DNA of 64,000 nt from Betaproteobacteria bacterium. GTDB taxonomy: Bacteria > Pseudomonadota > Gammaproteobacteria > Burkholderiales > Burkholderiaceae_F. The position numbers and the translations under genes are program-made. The notes under the pieces are model-generated. The model did no database searches and was not told where the DNA came from. It worked only from the letters and a program-made list of their open reading frames with translations. Positions 56,631-64,000 of the stretch are shown one piece after another (within the stretch, counting starts at the first letter, position 1; every line of letters starts with the position of its first letter). The stretch spans positions 1-64,000 of the forward strand of contig BOKW01000002.1 in the NCBI GenBank assembly GCA_016861185.1. The letters run 5' to 3'.

Positions 56631-56780
56631 ATGGCAGAGATCAAGAACTACACCTTGAGTTTTGCCGTCCGCCGCCCGCGGTCCGCGGGCTTAACTTGCG
56701 CTGCGCGCAAGTTAGCGGCCGCCGAAGTTGAGCTGCACATGCAGACGCCCGGCACGCGCGGCTTCGACGGGGTTCGGTAG
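56631..56780 (+). pseudogene. Second copy of the nuoD start, 49-codon truncated frame
   Basis: ATG at 56631 starts [11 protein letters not shown], again with synonymous changes (GCA, TTG, AGT codons), then passes through the second hairpin (again GLTCAARKLA) and ends at TAG 56778-56780. It is in the same frame as functional nuoD but cut off by the stop 3 bp before the nuoD ATG. An inverted copy of its 5' end (56598-56613, perfect for 16 bp with 56647-56662) precedes it. Confidence 0.7.
56692..56714. repeat. Hairpin core, nuoD insert, copy 2
   Basis: This is the same 23-mer as at 56565-56587, with CCGCGG-type flanks. It is followed by an inverted arm, GCCGAAGTTGAGC (56721-56733), that matches the complement of the functional nuoD codons LNFG (56807-56819) at 11 of 13 positions. 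Confidence 0.85.
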
Positions 56781-56783
56781 ACG

Positions 56784-58037
56784 ATGGCCGAGATCAAGAA
56801 TTACACGCTCAACTTTGGTCCGCAGCATCCGGCGGCGCACGGGGTGCTGCGACTGGTGCTCGAGCTCGACGGCGAGGTGATCCAGCGCGCCGATCCGCAC
56901 ATCGGGCTGCTGCACCGGGCGACCGAGAAGCTCGCCGAAACCCGCACGTACATCCAGTCGGTGCCCTACATGGACCGGCTCGACTACGTGTCGATGATGT
57001 GCAACGAGCACGCCTACGTGATGGCGATCGAGAAGCTTCTCGGCATCGAGGTGCCGCTGCGCGCGCAGTACATCCGCGTGATGTTCGACGAGATCACGCG
57101 GCTGCTGAACCATCTGCTGTGGATCGGCGCGCACGCGCTCGACGTCGGCGCGATGGCGGTGCTGCTGTATGCATTCCGCGAGCGCGAGGACCTGTTCGAC
57201 ATGTACGAGGCGGTCTCGGGCGCGCGCATGCACGCGGCCTACTACCGCCCGGGCGGCGTCTATCGCGATCTGCCCGAGCGCATGCCGCAGTACCGCGCGT
57301 CGAAGTACCGCAGCGCGAAGGAGATCGCCCGGCTGAACGAAAACCGCCAGGGCTCGCTGCTCGACTTCATCGAGGACTTCACCAATCGCTTCCCGAAGTA
57401 CGTCGACGAGTACGAGACGTTGCTGACCGACAACCGCATCTGGAAGCAGCGGCTGGTCGGCATCGGCGTCGTCCCGCCCGAGCGCGCGCTGGCGCTGGGC
57501 TTCACCGGACCGATGCTGCGCGGCTCCGGCGTCGCCTGGGACCTGCGCAAGAAGCAGCCGTACGAGGTCTACGACCTCGTGCAGTTCGACGTGCCGGTCG
57601 GCAGGAACGGCGACTGCTACGACCGCTACCTCGTGCGCGTCGAGGAGATGCGGCAGTCCAACCGCATCATCAGGCAGTGCGTCGAGTGGCTGCGCAACAA
57701 CCCCGGGCCGGTGATGATCGACGACCACAAGATCGCACCGCCGTCGCGCGTCGACATGAAGTCGAACATGGAAGAGTTGATCCACCACTTCAAGCTCTTC
57801 ACCGAGGGTTTCCACGTTCCGCCCGGCGAGGCGTACGCGGCGGTCGAGCACCCGAAGGGCGAGTTCGGCATCTACCTCGTGTCCGACGGCGCCAACAAGC
57901 CGTACCGGCTGAAGATCCGCGCCGCCGGGTTCGCGCACCTGCAGGCGCTCGACGAAATGGCGCGCGGCCACATGATCGCCGACGCCGTGACGATCATCGG
58001 CACGCAGGACATCGTCTTCGGGGAGATCGACCGATGA
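56784..58037 (+). CDS. nuoD: NADH dehydrogenase I subunit D
   Basis: A 417-residue subunit of the quinone-binding region, starting [31 protein letters not shown], the canonical N-terminus. Further landmarks are [37 protein letters not shown] and [20 protein letters not shown] near the C-terminus. This ATG is the third copy of the start and the only one continuous with the rest of the gene. It is separated from nuoC by a 272-bp repeat insert, unlike the usual direct overlap. Its stop overlaps an ATG at 58034. Confidence 0.97.
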   Translation: MAEIKNYTLNFGPQHPAAHGVLRLVLELDGEVIQRADPHIGLLHRATEKLAETRTYIQSVPYMDRLDYVSMMCNEHAYVMAIEKLLGIEVPLRAQYIRVMFDEITRLLNHLLWIGAHALDVGAMAVLLYAFREREDLFDMYEAVSGARMHAAYYRPGGVYRDLPERMPQYRASKYRSAKEIARLNENRQGSLLDFIEDFTNRFPKYVDEYETLLTDNRIWKQRLVGIGVVPPERALALGFTGPMLRGSGVAWDLRKKQPYEVYDLVQFDVPVGRNGDCYDRYLVRVEEMRQSNRIIRQCVEWLRNNPGPVMIDDHKIAPPSRVDMKSNMEELIHHFKLFTEGFHVPPGEAYAAVEHPKGEFGIYLVSDGANKPYRLKIRAAGFAHLQALDEMARGHMIADAVTIIGTQDIVFGEIDR

Positions 58038-58053
58038 GCGCCGCCGGGTCGCT

Positions 58054-58148
58054 CGTAGGTTGGGGTGAGCGAAGCGAACCCCAACGGGGCGTCGATGGAT
58101 TCGGCTTGACCGATGTTGGGGTTCGGCTTCGCCTCGCCCCGACCTACG
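58054..58148. repeat. GTAGGTTGGGG-type palindromic element between nuoD and nuoE
   Basis: Left arm 58054-58085 (CGTAGGTTGGGGTGAGCGAA to ACCCCAAC) faces right arm 58115-58148 (GTTGGGGTTCGGC to CCCCGACCTACG). Each arm itself has GGGG/CCCC inverted parts around GAGCGAAGCGA-type cores. This kind of repeat is widely dispersed in proteobacterial genomes. It separates nuoD from nuoE by 154 bp. Confidence 0.85.
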
Positions 58149-58191
58149 CGCCCCGCGGAGGGACCGGCGCGCAGCGCCGTAGGGGGCAAAC

Positions 58192-58701
58192 ATGAGCGCC
58201 GTGCCGCAGGATAGGCGCCTGCTGTCGGCGCAGGCGCTCGCGAAGATCGACCGCGAGACCGCCAAGTACCCGGCCGAGCACCGGCAGTCGGCCGTGATGG
58301 CCGCGCTCGCGATCGCGCAGGACGAACACGGCTGGCTGTCGACGGAGCTGATCGAGGAGGTCGCCGACTACCTCGGCATGCCGACGATCGCGGTGTACGA
58401 GGTCGCGAGCTTCTACGCGATGTACAACCTCGAGCCGACCGGCCGCCACAAGATCACCGTCTGCACGAACCTGCCGTGCGCGCTGTCGGGCGGCACGCGC
58501 GCGGCGGAGCGCCTGAAGAAGAAGCTCGGCATCGGCTTCAACGAGACCACACCCGACGGCTGCTTCACGCTGAAGGAGGGCGAATGCATGGGCGCCTGCG
58601 GCGACGCGCCGGTGCTGCTGGTCAGCAACAAGCGGATGGAAAGCTTCATGACCGACGAGAAGCTCGACGCGCTGATCGACGAGCTGAAGCAGGCCAAGTG
58701 A
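58192..58701 (+). CDS. nuoE: NADH dehydrogenase I subunit E
   Basis: A 169-residue subunit holding a [2Fe-2S] cluster: Cys residues in [12 protein letters not shown] and [17 protein letters not shown]. The thioredoxin-like fold core is [19 protein letters not shown]. It starts [11 protein letters not shown] similar start (ATGAGCGCCGCC) overlaps the nuoD stop at 58034, so the ancestral start may have been there, and the inserted repeat may have re-supplied ATGAGCGCC. nuoF follows after 4 bp. Confidence 0.96.
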   Translation: MSAVPQDRRLLSAQALAKIDRETAKYPAEHRQSAVMAALAIAQDEHGWLSTELIEEVADYLGMPTIAVYEVASFYAMYNLEPTGRHKITVCTNLPCALSGGTRAAERLKKKLGIGFNETTPDGCFTLKEGECMGACGDAPVLLVSNKRMESFMTDEKLDALIDELKQAK

Positions 58702-58705
58702 TCCC

Positions 58706-60010
58706 ATGAGCGCGCAGACCTGTTTCCACGGCCGCCACATCGATCCGATCGTCCTCGCGGGACTCGACGGGACGAACTGGCGGCTCGCCGATTACGAGAA
58801 GCGCGGCGGCTATTCGGCGCTGCGCAAGATCCTGTCGGAGGAGATCGGACCCGACATCGTGATCGCCGAGGTCAAGAAGTCCGCGCTGCGCGGACGCGGC
58901 GGCGCGGGTTTTCCGACGGGGCTCAAGTGGAGCTTCATGCCGCGGCAGTTCCCCGGGCAGAAGTACCTCGTGTGCAATTCGGACGAAGGCGAGCCCGGTA
59001 CGTTCAAGGACCGCGACATCCTTCGTTACAACCCGCACATCGTGATCGAAGGCATGGCGATCGCCGCCTACGCGATGGGGATCTCGGTCGGCTACAACTA
59101 CATCCACGGCGAGATCTGGGCCGAGTACGAACGCTTCCAGGAGGCGCTCGACGAGGCGTACGCGGCGGGCTATCTGGGCAGCAAGATCCTGGGTTCGGAG
59201 TTCTCGTTCGACCTGCACGCCGCGCACGGCTACGGCGCCTACATCTGCGGCGAGGAGACGGCGCTGCTCGAGTCGCTCGAAGGCAAGAAGGGCCAGCCGC
59301 GCTTCAAGCCGCCTTTTCCGGCGAGCTACGGCCTGTACGGCAAGCCAACGACGATCAACAACACGGAGACCTTCGCTGCGGTGCCGTGGATCATCAAGCA
59401 CGGCGGCGACGCGTTCCTGAACATCGGCCGGCCTAACAACGGCGGCACGAAGATCTTCTCGGTGTCGGGCGACGTCACGCACCCCGGCAACTACGAAGTG
59501 CCGCTCGGCACGCCGTTCGCGAAGCTGCTGGAACTGGCCGGCGGCATGCGCGGCGGCAGGAAGATCAAGGCCGTGATCCCCGGCGGCTCGTCGATGCCGG
59601 TGCTGCCGGGCGACGTGATGATGGCCACCGACATGGACTACGACTCGATCGCGAAGGCCGGGTCGATGCTCGGCTCGGGCGCGGTGATCGTGATGGACGA
59701 GACGCGCTGCATGGTCAAGTGCCTCGAGCGGCTCTCGTACTTCTACTTCGAGGAAAGCTGCGGCCAGTGCACGCCGTGCCGCGAAGGGACCGGTTGGCTG
59801 TATCGCGTCGTGCACCGGATCGAGACCGGCAAGGGCCGGCCCGAGGATCTCGACCTGCTGAACTCGGTGGCCGACAACATCCAGGGCCGCACGATCTGCG
59901 CGCTCGGCGACGCCGCGGCGATGCCGGTGCGCGCGTTCATCAAGCACTTCCGCGCGGAGTTCGAGCACCACATCGAGCACAAGCGGTGCGTGGTGCCGGA
60001 GTACGTGTGA
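58706..60010 (+). CDS. nuoF: NADH dehydrogenase I subunit F
   Basis: A 434-residue NADH- and FMN-binding subunit. [18 protein letters not shown] is the NADH/FMN loop, and [28 protein letters not shown] follows. The [4Fe-4S] N3 ligands are in [13 protein letters not shown] plus a later Cys in [16 protein letters not shown] ICALGD. It accepts hydride from NADH, passing electrons through NuoE/NuoG. A C-rich palindrome lies between it and nuoG. Confidence 0.97.
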   Translation: MSAQTCFHGRHIDPIVLAGLDGTNWRLADYEKRGGYSALRKILSEEIGPDIVIAEVKKSALRGRGGAGFPTGLKWSFMPRQFPGQKYLVCNSDEGEPGTFKDRDILRYNPHIVIEGMAIAAYAMGISVGYNYIHGEIWAEYERFQEALDEAYAAGYLGSKILGSEFSFDLHAAHGYGAYICGEETALLESLEGKKGQPRFKPPFPASYGLYGKPTTINNTETFAAVPWIIKHGGDAFLNIGRPNNGGTKIFSVSGDVTHPGNYEVPLGTPFAKLLELAGGMRGGRKIKAVIPGGSSMPVLPGDVMMATDMDYDSIAKAGSMLGSGAVIVMDETRCMVKCLERLSYFYFEESCGQCTPCREGTGWLYRVVHRIETGKGRPEDLDLLNSVADNIQGRTICALGDAAAMPVRAFIKHFRAEFEHHIEHKRCVVPEYV

Positions 60011-60050
60011 AGGAACTTCGGTGCCGGAGAAACCCATCCCCACCCCTTCC

Positions 60051-60071
60051 CCCTCCCCTTGAAGGGGAGGG
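60051..60071. repeat. C-rich/G-rich perfect palindrome between nuoF and nuoG
   Basis: CCCTCCCCTT-G-AAGGGGAGGG (60051-60071) is a perfect 10-bp-arm palindrome in the 81-bp nuoF-nuoG gap. Just before the nuoG ATG, AACCAT-TTC-ATGGTT (60083-60097) is another small palindrome that includes the start codon. Confidence 0.75.
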
Positions 60072-60091
60072 GAAATGGACGGAACCATTTC

Positions 60092-62422
60092 ATGGTTGAA
60101 GTAGAAATCGACGGCCGCAAGGTGCAGGTGTCCGAAGGCAGCATGCTGATGGACGCCGCGAACAAGCTCGGCATCTACATTCCGCACTTCTGCTACCACA
60201 AGAAGCTGTCGATCGCGGCCAACTGCCGGATGTGCCTGGTCGACGTGGAGAAGGCACCGAAGCCGCTGCCGGCGTGCGCCACACCCGTCGTTCAGGGCAT
60301 GGTCGTGCACACCGCGAACGCCAAGGCCAAGCAGGCGCAGAAGGGGGTGATGGAGTTCCTGCTGATCAACCATCCGCTCGACTGCCCGATCTGCGACCAG
60401 GGCGGCGAATGCCAGCTGCAGGACCTGGCGGTCGGCTACGGCGCGTCGTCGTCGCGCTACGCGGAGCCCAAGCGCGTCGTCTTCCGCAAGAGCATCGGTC
60501 CGCTCGTCGCGGCCGAGGAGATGAGCCGCTGCATCCACTGCACGCGCTGCGTGCGCTTCGGGCAGGAGATCGCCGGCATCATGGAGCTGGGCATGGCCGG
60601 CCGCGGCGAGCACTCCGAGATCCTCGCCTTCGTCGATCGCACCGTGGACTCGGAGCTGTCGGGCAACATGATCGACCTGTGCCCGGTCGGCGCGCTGACC
60701 AGCAAGCCGTTCCGCTACGCCGCGCGCACCTGGGAGCTGGCGCGCCGCAAGAGCGTCAGCCCGCACGATTCGCTCGGCTCGAACCTGATCGTGCAGGTCA
60801 AGAACCAGCGCGTGCTGCGCGTCGTTCCGTACGAGAACGAGGAAGTCAACGAGTGCTGGTTGTCCGATCGCGACCGCTTTTCGTACGAGGGGCTGTACGC
60901 GGCCGACCGCCTGACGCGCCCGATGCTGAAGCAGGGCGGGCAGTGGCGCGAGGTCGACTGGCCCGATGCGCTCGCCTTTGCCGCCGGCGCGCTCAATCAC
61001 GTGAAGGCCGAGCACGGCGCCGCGCAGATCGGCGCGCTCGCCGCACCCGGCAGCACGCTGGAGGAACTGTTTCTGCTCGGCAAGCTGATGCGCGCGCTGG
61101 GCAGCGACAACGTCGACTTCCGCTTGCGGCAGGCGGACTTCTCGGCCGACGCGCAGCGCGCCGGCGCGCCGTGGCTCGGGATGAAGGTCGCCGAGATCAA
61201 CGCGCTCGACCGCCTGCTGCTGGTCGGCTCCTTCCTGCGCAAGGACCATCCGCTCGTCGCCGCGCGTGTGCGGCACGCGGTCAAGCGCGGTGCGCAGGTC
61301 AACGTCGTGCACGCGGTCGACGACGATCTGCTGATGCCGCTCGCCGGCAAGGCGATCGTTTCGCCCGATGCGTGGGTGCAGTCGCTGGCGGAGATCGCAG
61401 CGGCGCTGGCGCAGATCAAGGGCATCGCCGCGCCGGTTGCCGGCGTCGCGCCCGGCGAAGCGGCCAAGACGATCGCAGCATCGCTCGCCTCGGGCAGGAA
61501 CGCGGCGATCCTGCTCGGCAACGCCGCCGCGCAGCACCCGCACGCGGCGCAACTGCACGCTTGGGCGCAATGGCTCGCGCAGGCGCTCGGCTGCAAGTTC
61601 GGCTTCCTCGGCGAAGGCGCGAACGGCGTCGGCGGCTATCTCGCCGGTACCTTGCCCGTCCAGGGCGGGTTGAATGCCGCGCGGATGATCGCCGAACCGC
61701 GCCGCGCCTACCTGCTGTGGAACCTCGAGCCCGAGTTCGATACGGCGAATGCGGCGGCGACGATGAAGGCGCTGGCGGCGGCCGACGCCGTGATCGCGTT
61801 TTCGCCTTATCGCAACGGCGCGCTCGAGTACGCGCACGCGATCCTGCCGATCGCGCCGTTCACCGAGACGTCCGGCACTTTCGTTAACGCCGAAGGGCGC
61901 GTGCAGAGCTTTAACGGCGCGGTCCGCCCGCTCGGCGACGCGCGGCCCGGCTGGAAGGTGCTGCGCGTGCTCGGCAACGAGCTGGAACTGCCGGGCTTCG
62001 ACTACGACACGCCCGAAGCCGTGCGCGCCGAGGCGATTCCGGCCGACCTCGCCGCGCGGCTTTCGAATGCGACCGCGCTCGCGCCCGCGCTCGTTCGGCC
62101 GGCCGGGGGCACGCAGCGCATCGCCGACGTGCCGATCTACTTCGTCGACGCCATCGTGCGGCGCGCCGAGTCGCTCCAGAAAACGCGCGACGCACGGCCG
62201 CCGAAGGCGACCGCGAACGCGGCCACGCTCGCGAAGTTCGGCCTGGCTGCCGGCGCCAAGGCGCGGGTCGTTCAGGCGAGCGCGCAGGGCGAGGCGAGCG
62301 CGCTGCTCGAATGCGCGCTCGACGACCGGCTGCCCGACGGCGTCGTGCGCGTGCCGGCTGCGCATGCGTCGACCGCCACGCTGGGCGCGCTGTTCGGTCC
62401 GATCGCGCTGGAGCGCGCGTGA
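60092..62422 (+). CDS. nuoG: NADH dehydrogenase I subunit G
   Basis: A 776-residue iron-sulfur subunit. N-terminal [2Fe-2S] ligands are in [21 protein letters not shown], then the His/Cys set around [14 protein letters not shown], and [16 protein letters not shown] for a further cluster. The rest is a molybdopterin-oxidoreductase-like domain without cofactor. Length is typical for Burkholderiales NuoG (shorter than E. coli). It overlaps nuoH by one base. Confidence 0.97.
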   Translation: MVEVEIDGRKVQVSEGSMLMDAANKLGIYIPHFCYHKKLSIAANCRMCLVDVEKAPKPLPACATPVVQGMVVHTANAKAKQAQKGVMEFLLINHPLDCPICDQGGECQLQDLAVGYGASSSRYAEPKRVVFRKSIGPLVAAEEMSRCIHCTRCVRFGQEIAGIMELGMAGRGEHSEILAFVDRTVDSELSGNMIDLCPVGALTSKPFRYAARTWELARRKSVSPHDSLGSNLIVQVKNQRVLRVVPYENEEVNECWLSDRDRFSYEGLYAADRLTRPMLKQGGQWREVDWPDALAFAAGALNHVKAEHGAAQIGALAAPGSTLEELFLLGKLMRALGSDNVDFRLRQADFSADAQRAGAPWLGMKVAEINALDRLLLVGSFLRKDHPLVAARVRHAVKRGAQVNVVHAVDDDLLMPLAGKAIVSPDAWVQSLAEIAAALAQIKGIAAPVAGVAPGEAAKTIAASLASGRNAAILLGNAAAQHPHAAQLHAWAQWLAQALGCKFGFLGEGANGVGGYLAGTLPVQGGLNAARMIAEPRRAYLLWNLEPEFDTANAAATMKALAAADAVIAFSPYRNGALEYAHAILPIAPFTETSGTFVNAEGRVQSFNGAVRPLGDARPGWKVLRVLGNELELPGFDYDTPEAVRAEAIPADLAARLSNATALAPALVRPAGGTQRIADVPIYFVDAIVRRAESLQKTRDARPPKATANAATLAKFGLAAGAKARVVQASAQGEASALLECALDDRLPDGVVRVPAAHASTATLGALFGPIALERA

Positions 62423-63516
62423 TGAACGGCGTGCTCGAGTTCGGCAACGGCGTGTTCGGCGGCGCGTGGCCGACCGTGTGGTCGCTTGCGAAGATCGTCG
62501 CGATCGTGCTGCCGCTGCTGGTGCTGGTCGCCTACCTGACGCTGTGGGAGCGCAAGCTGATCGGCTGGATGCACGTGCGGCTCGGGCCGAACCGCGTCGG
62601 CTTCGGCGGGCTGCTGCAGCCGTGGGCGGATGCCGTCAAGCTGATCTTCAAGGAAGTCATCGCGCCGACGCAGGCCGACAAGCCGCTGTTCTTCCTGGCG
62701 CCGGTGATGGTGATGATGCCGGCGCTCGCCGCGTGGGCGGTCGTTCCGTTCGGGCCGGGACTGGTGCTCGCGGACATCAACGCCGGGCTGCTGTTCGTGA
62801 TGGCGATCACCTCGGTCGGCGTCTATGGCGTGATCATCGCCGGCTGGGCGTCGAACTCGAAGTACGCCTTCCTCGGCGCAATGCGCGCCGCCGCGCAGAT
62901 GGTGAGCTACGAGTTGGCGATGGGATTCGTGCTGGTCACCGTGCTGCTGGTCGCCGGCACGCTGAACATGACCGGCATCGTCAACGGCCAGAACACCGGG
63001 TACTTCGCCGAGCGCGGCCTGAACTTCCTGTCGTGGAACTGGCTGCCGCTGCTGCCGCTGTTCGTGATCTACGTCGTCTCCAGCGTGGCGGAAACCAACC
63101 GCCATCCGTTCGACGTGGTCGAGGGCGAGTCGGAGATCGTCGCCGGCCACATGATCGAATACTCGGGCATGAGCTTCGCGGTGTTTTTCCTCGGCGAATA
63201 CGCGAACATGATCCTGCTGTCGACGCTGGCGACGATCATGTTCCTGGGCGGGTGGGCCGCGCCGGTGAATCTCGAGCTGCTGCTCGGCGTCGACTTCCCG
63301 GCGTGGTTCGACGGGCTGTCGAACTGGTTCTGGCTGTTCGCGAAGGCGTTCTTCGTTGTCTCGCTGTTCATCTGGTTCCGGGCGTCGTTCCCGCGCTACC
63401 GCTACGACCAGATCATGCGGCTCGGCTGGAAGGTCTTCATTCCGATCACGCTCGTGTGGCTGGTCGTGGTCGCGGTGTGGATGCAGACGCCGTTGAACAT
63501 CTGGAAGGCCGGGTGA
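62422..63516 (+). CDS. nuoH: NADH dehydrogenase I subunit H
   Basis: A 364-residue membrane subunit (ND1 type) with eight or nine hydrophobic segments. Conserved features are [33 protein letters not shown] and [41 protein letters not shown], with acidic residues at the quinone channel. It starts one base inside the nuoG stop. nuoI follows after 2 bp. Confidence 0.97.
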   Translation: MNGVLEFGNGVFGGAWPTVWSLAKIVAIVLPLLVLVAYLTLWERKLIGWMHVRLGPNRVGFGGLLQPWADAVKLIFKEVIAPTQADKPLFFLAPVMVMMPALAAWAVVPFGPGLVLADINAGLLFVMAITSVGVYGVIIAGWASNSKYAFLGAMRAAAQMVSYELAMGFVLVTVLLVAGTLNMTGIVNGQNTGYFAERGLNFLSWNWLPLLPLFVIYVVSSVAETNRHPFDVVEGESEIVAGHMIEYSGMSFAVFFLGEYANMILLSTLATIMFLGGWAAPVNLELLLGVDFPAWFDGLSNWFWLFAKAFFVVSLFIWFRASFPRYRYDQIMRLGWKVFIPITLVWLVVVAVWMQTPLNIWKAG

Positions 63517-63518
63517 TC

Positions 63519-64000
63519 ATGGAAGCCATCCGCGAATTCTTCGGCAGCCTGCTCCTGAAGGAGCTGCTCAAGGGTCTGGCGCTGACCGGGCGGTACGCGT
63601 TCTCGCGCAAGATCACGATCCAGTACCCGGAAGAGAAGACGCCGATGTCGCCGCGCTTCCGCGGGCTGCACGCGCTGCGCCGCTATCCGAACGGCGAGGA
63701 GCGCTGCATCGCGTGCAAGCTGTGCGAGGCGGTGTGCCCGGCGCTGGCGATCACGATCGAGAGCGAACAGCGCGCCGACGGCACGCGCCGCACGACCCGC
63801 TACGACATCGACCTCACCAAGTGCATCTTCTGCGGCTTCTGCGAGGAGAGCTGCCCGGTCGACTCGATCGTCGAGACGCACATCCACGAATACCACGGCG
63901 AAAAGCGCGGCGACCTGTACTACACGAAGGAAATGCTGCTCGCGGTCGGCGACCGCTACGAAAAGGAGATCGCCGCGGCGCGCGCGGAGGACGCTCGCTA
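63519..64000 (+). CDS. nuoI: NADH dehydrogenase I subunit I (cut by window end)
   Basis: At least 160 residues of a ferredoxin-like subunit with two [4Fe-4S] clusters (N6a/N6b): [16 protein letters not shown] and [47 protein letters not shown] is the usual start. The frame runs to the last base of the window with a partial codon (TA), so one to a few C-terminal codons are missing. The later nuo genes should follow beyond the window. Confidence 0.96.
   Translation, partial: MEAIREFFGSLLLKELLKGLALTGRYAFSRKITIQYPEEKTPMSPRFRGLHALRRYPNGEERCIACKLCEAVCPALAITIESEQRADGTRRTTRYDIDLTKCIFCGFCEESCPVDSIVETHIHEYHGEKRGDLYYTKEMLLAVGDRYEKEIAAARAEDAR

Noticed and set aside
56504..56780. Calling 56504 or 56631 as the true nuoD start
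   Set aside because: Both frames end at TAG codons (56618, 56778) before the conserved [10 protein letters not shown] sequence. Only 56784 continues into NuoD.
56504..56820. Diversity-generating retroelement or adenine-specific mutagenesis as cause of the variable copies
   Set aside because: Differences are spread over all bases and mostly third positions. There is no reverse transcriptase gene and no template/variable repeat pair with A-specific changes.
58646..62365. A 1239-codon open frame on the minus strand opposite nuoF and nuoG
   Set aside because: It is antisense to two clearly conserved nuo genes, has low-complexity Arg/His/Ala-rich content and no recognisable domain. Long antisense frames are expected at this GC content.

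Overview
The window is a high-GC bacterial chromosome segment. Its gene orders point to an unclassified betaproteobacterium of the order Burkholderiales: (i) an ECF-type sigma factor, DUF3619, DUF3106 and RDD block divergent from ilvI-ilvH-ilvC, followed by psd, pssA and leuA; and (ii) rpsO, pnp, a quinone oxidoreductase, tpiA, secG, tRNA-Leu(GAG) and the NADH dehydrogenase I operon from nuoA to nuoI. The species call is inference from gene order and protein style only.

Layout. 1-8.8 kb: a cupin/XRE regulator, a GNAT acetyltransferase, an ABC-2 exporter, a CHRD protein, a class I/II aminotransferase, an orphan LutC-like protein, an Na+/H+ antiporter, a hydroxyacid dehydrogenase and a PHA-system protein. 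8.8-24 kb: lipid and storage genes (acyl-CoA-binding protein, wax ester synthase/DGAT, phasin, two patatins, and a two-domain fatty acyl reductase), interleaved with an AlaX editing protein, a PhnD-like/rhodanese fusion, and a three-gene 2-oxoacid dehydrogenase set without E3. 24-34.7 kb: three tandem family-5 solute-binding proteins divergent from two permeases and a fused double ATPase. 34.7-39.6 kb: a GMC oxidoreductase pair, then the sigma/DUF block. 39.9-47.4 kb: branched-chain amino acid and phospholipid synthesis, with a leader peptide before leuA. 47.4-64 kb: translation/RNA-decay, glycolysis and secretion housekeeping genes, then nuoABCDEFGHI, cut off by the window end inside nuoI.

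The most unusual content is non-coding. At several gene ends the terminal codons are duplicated next to palindromic inserts. The nuoD start is present three times (56504, 56631, 56784), and the copies differ mostly at synonymous positions. The last 14 codons of the AlaX gene recur 123 bp downstream in the same frame, again with mostly synonymous changes. The first codons of a patatin gene are duplicated upstream, and the nuoE start appears to be re-supplied after a palindrome. Read from outside toward the gene body, these sites share one order: outer direct copy, hairpin, inverted arm, inner direct copy joined to the gene. A separate 324-bp element with 18-bp inverted ends (1152-1475) supplies the TAG stop codons of both flanking convergent genes. 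G-rich and C-rich palindromes are scattered at other gene borders.

Functionally, an acyl-CoA-binding protein, a fatty acyl reductase and a wax ester synthase/DGAT within 15 kb, with a phasin and a PHA-system protein, suggest storage of neutral lipid and polyhydroxyalkanoate. I see no CRISPR array, rRNA, prophage or intact transposase.
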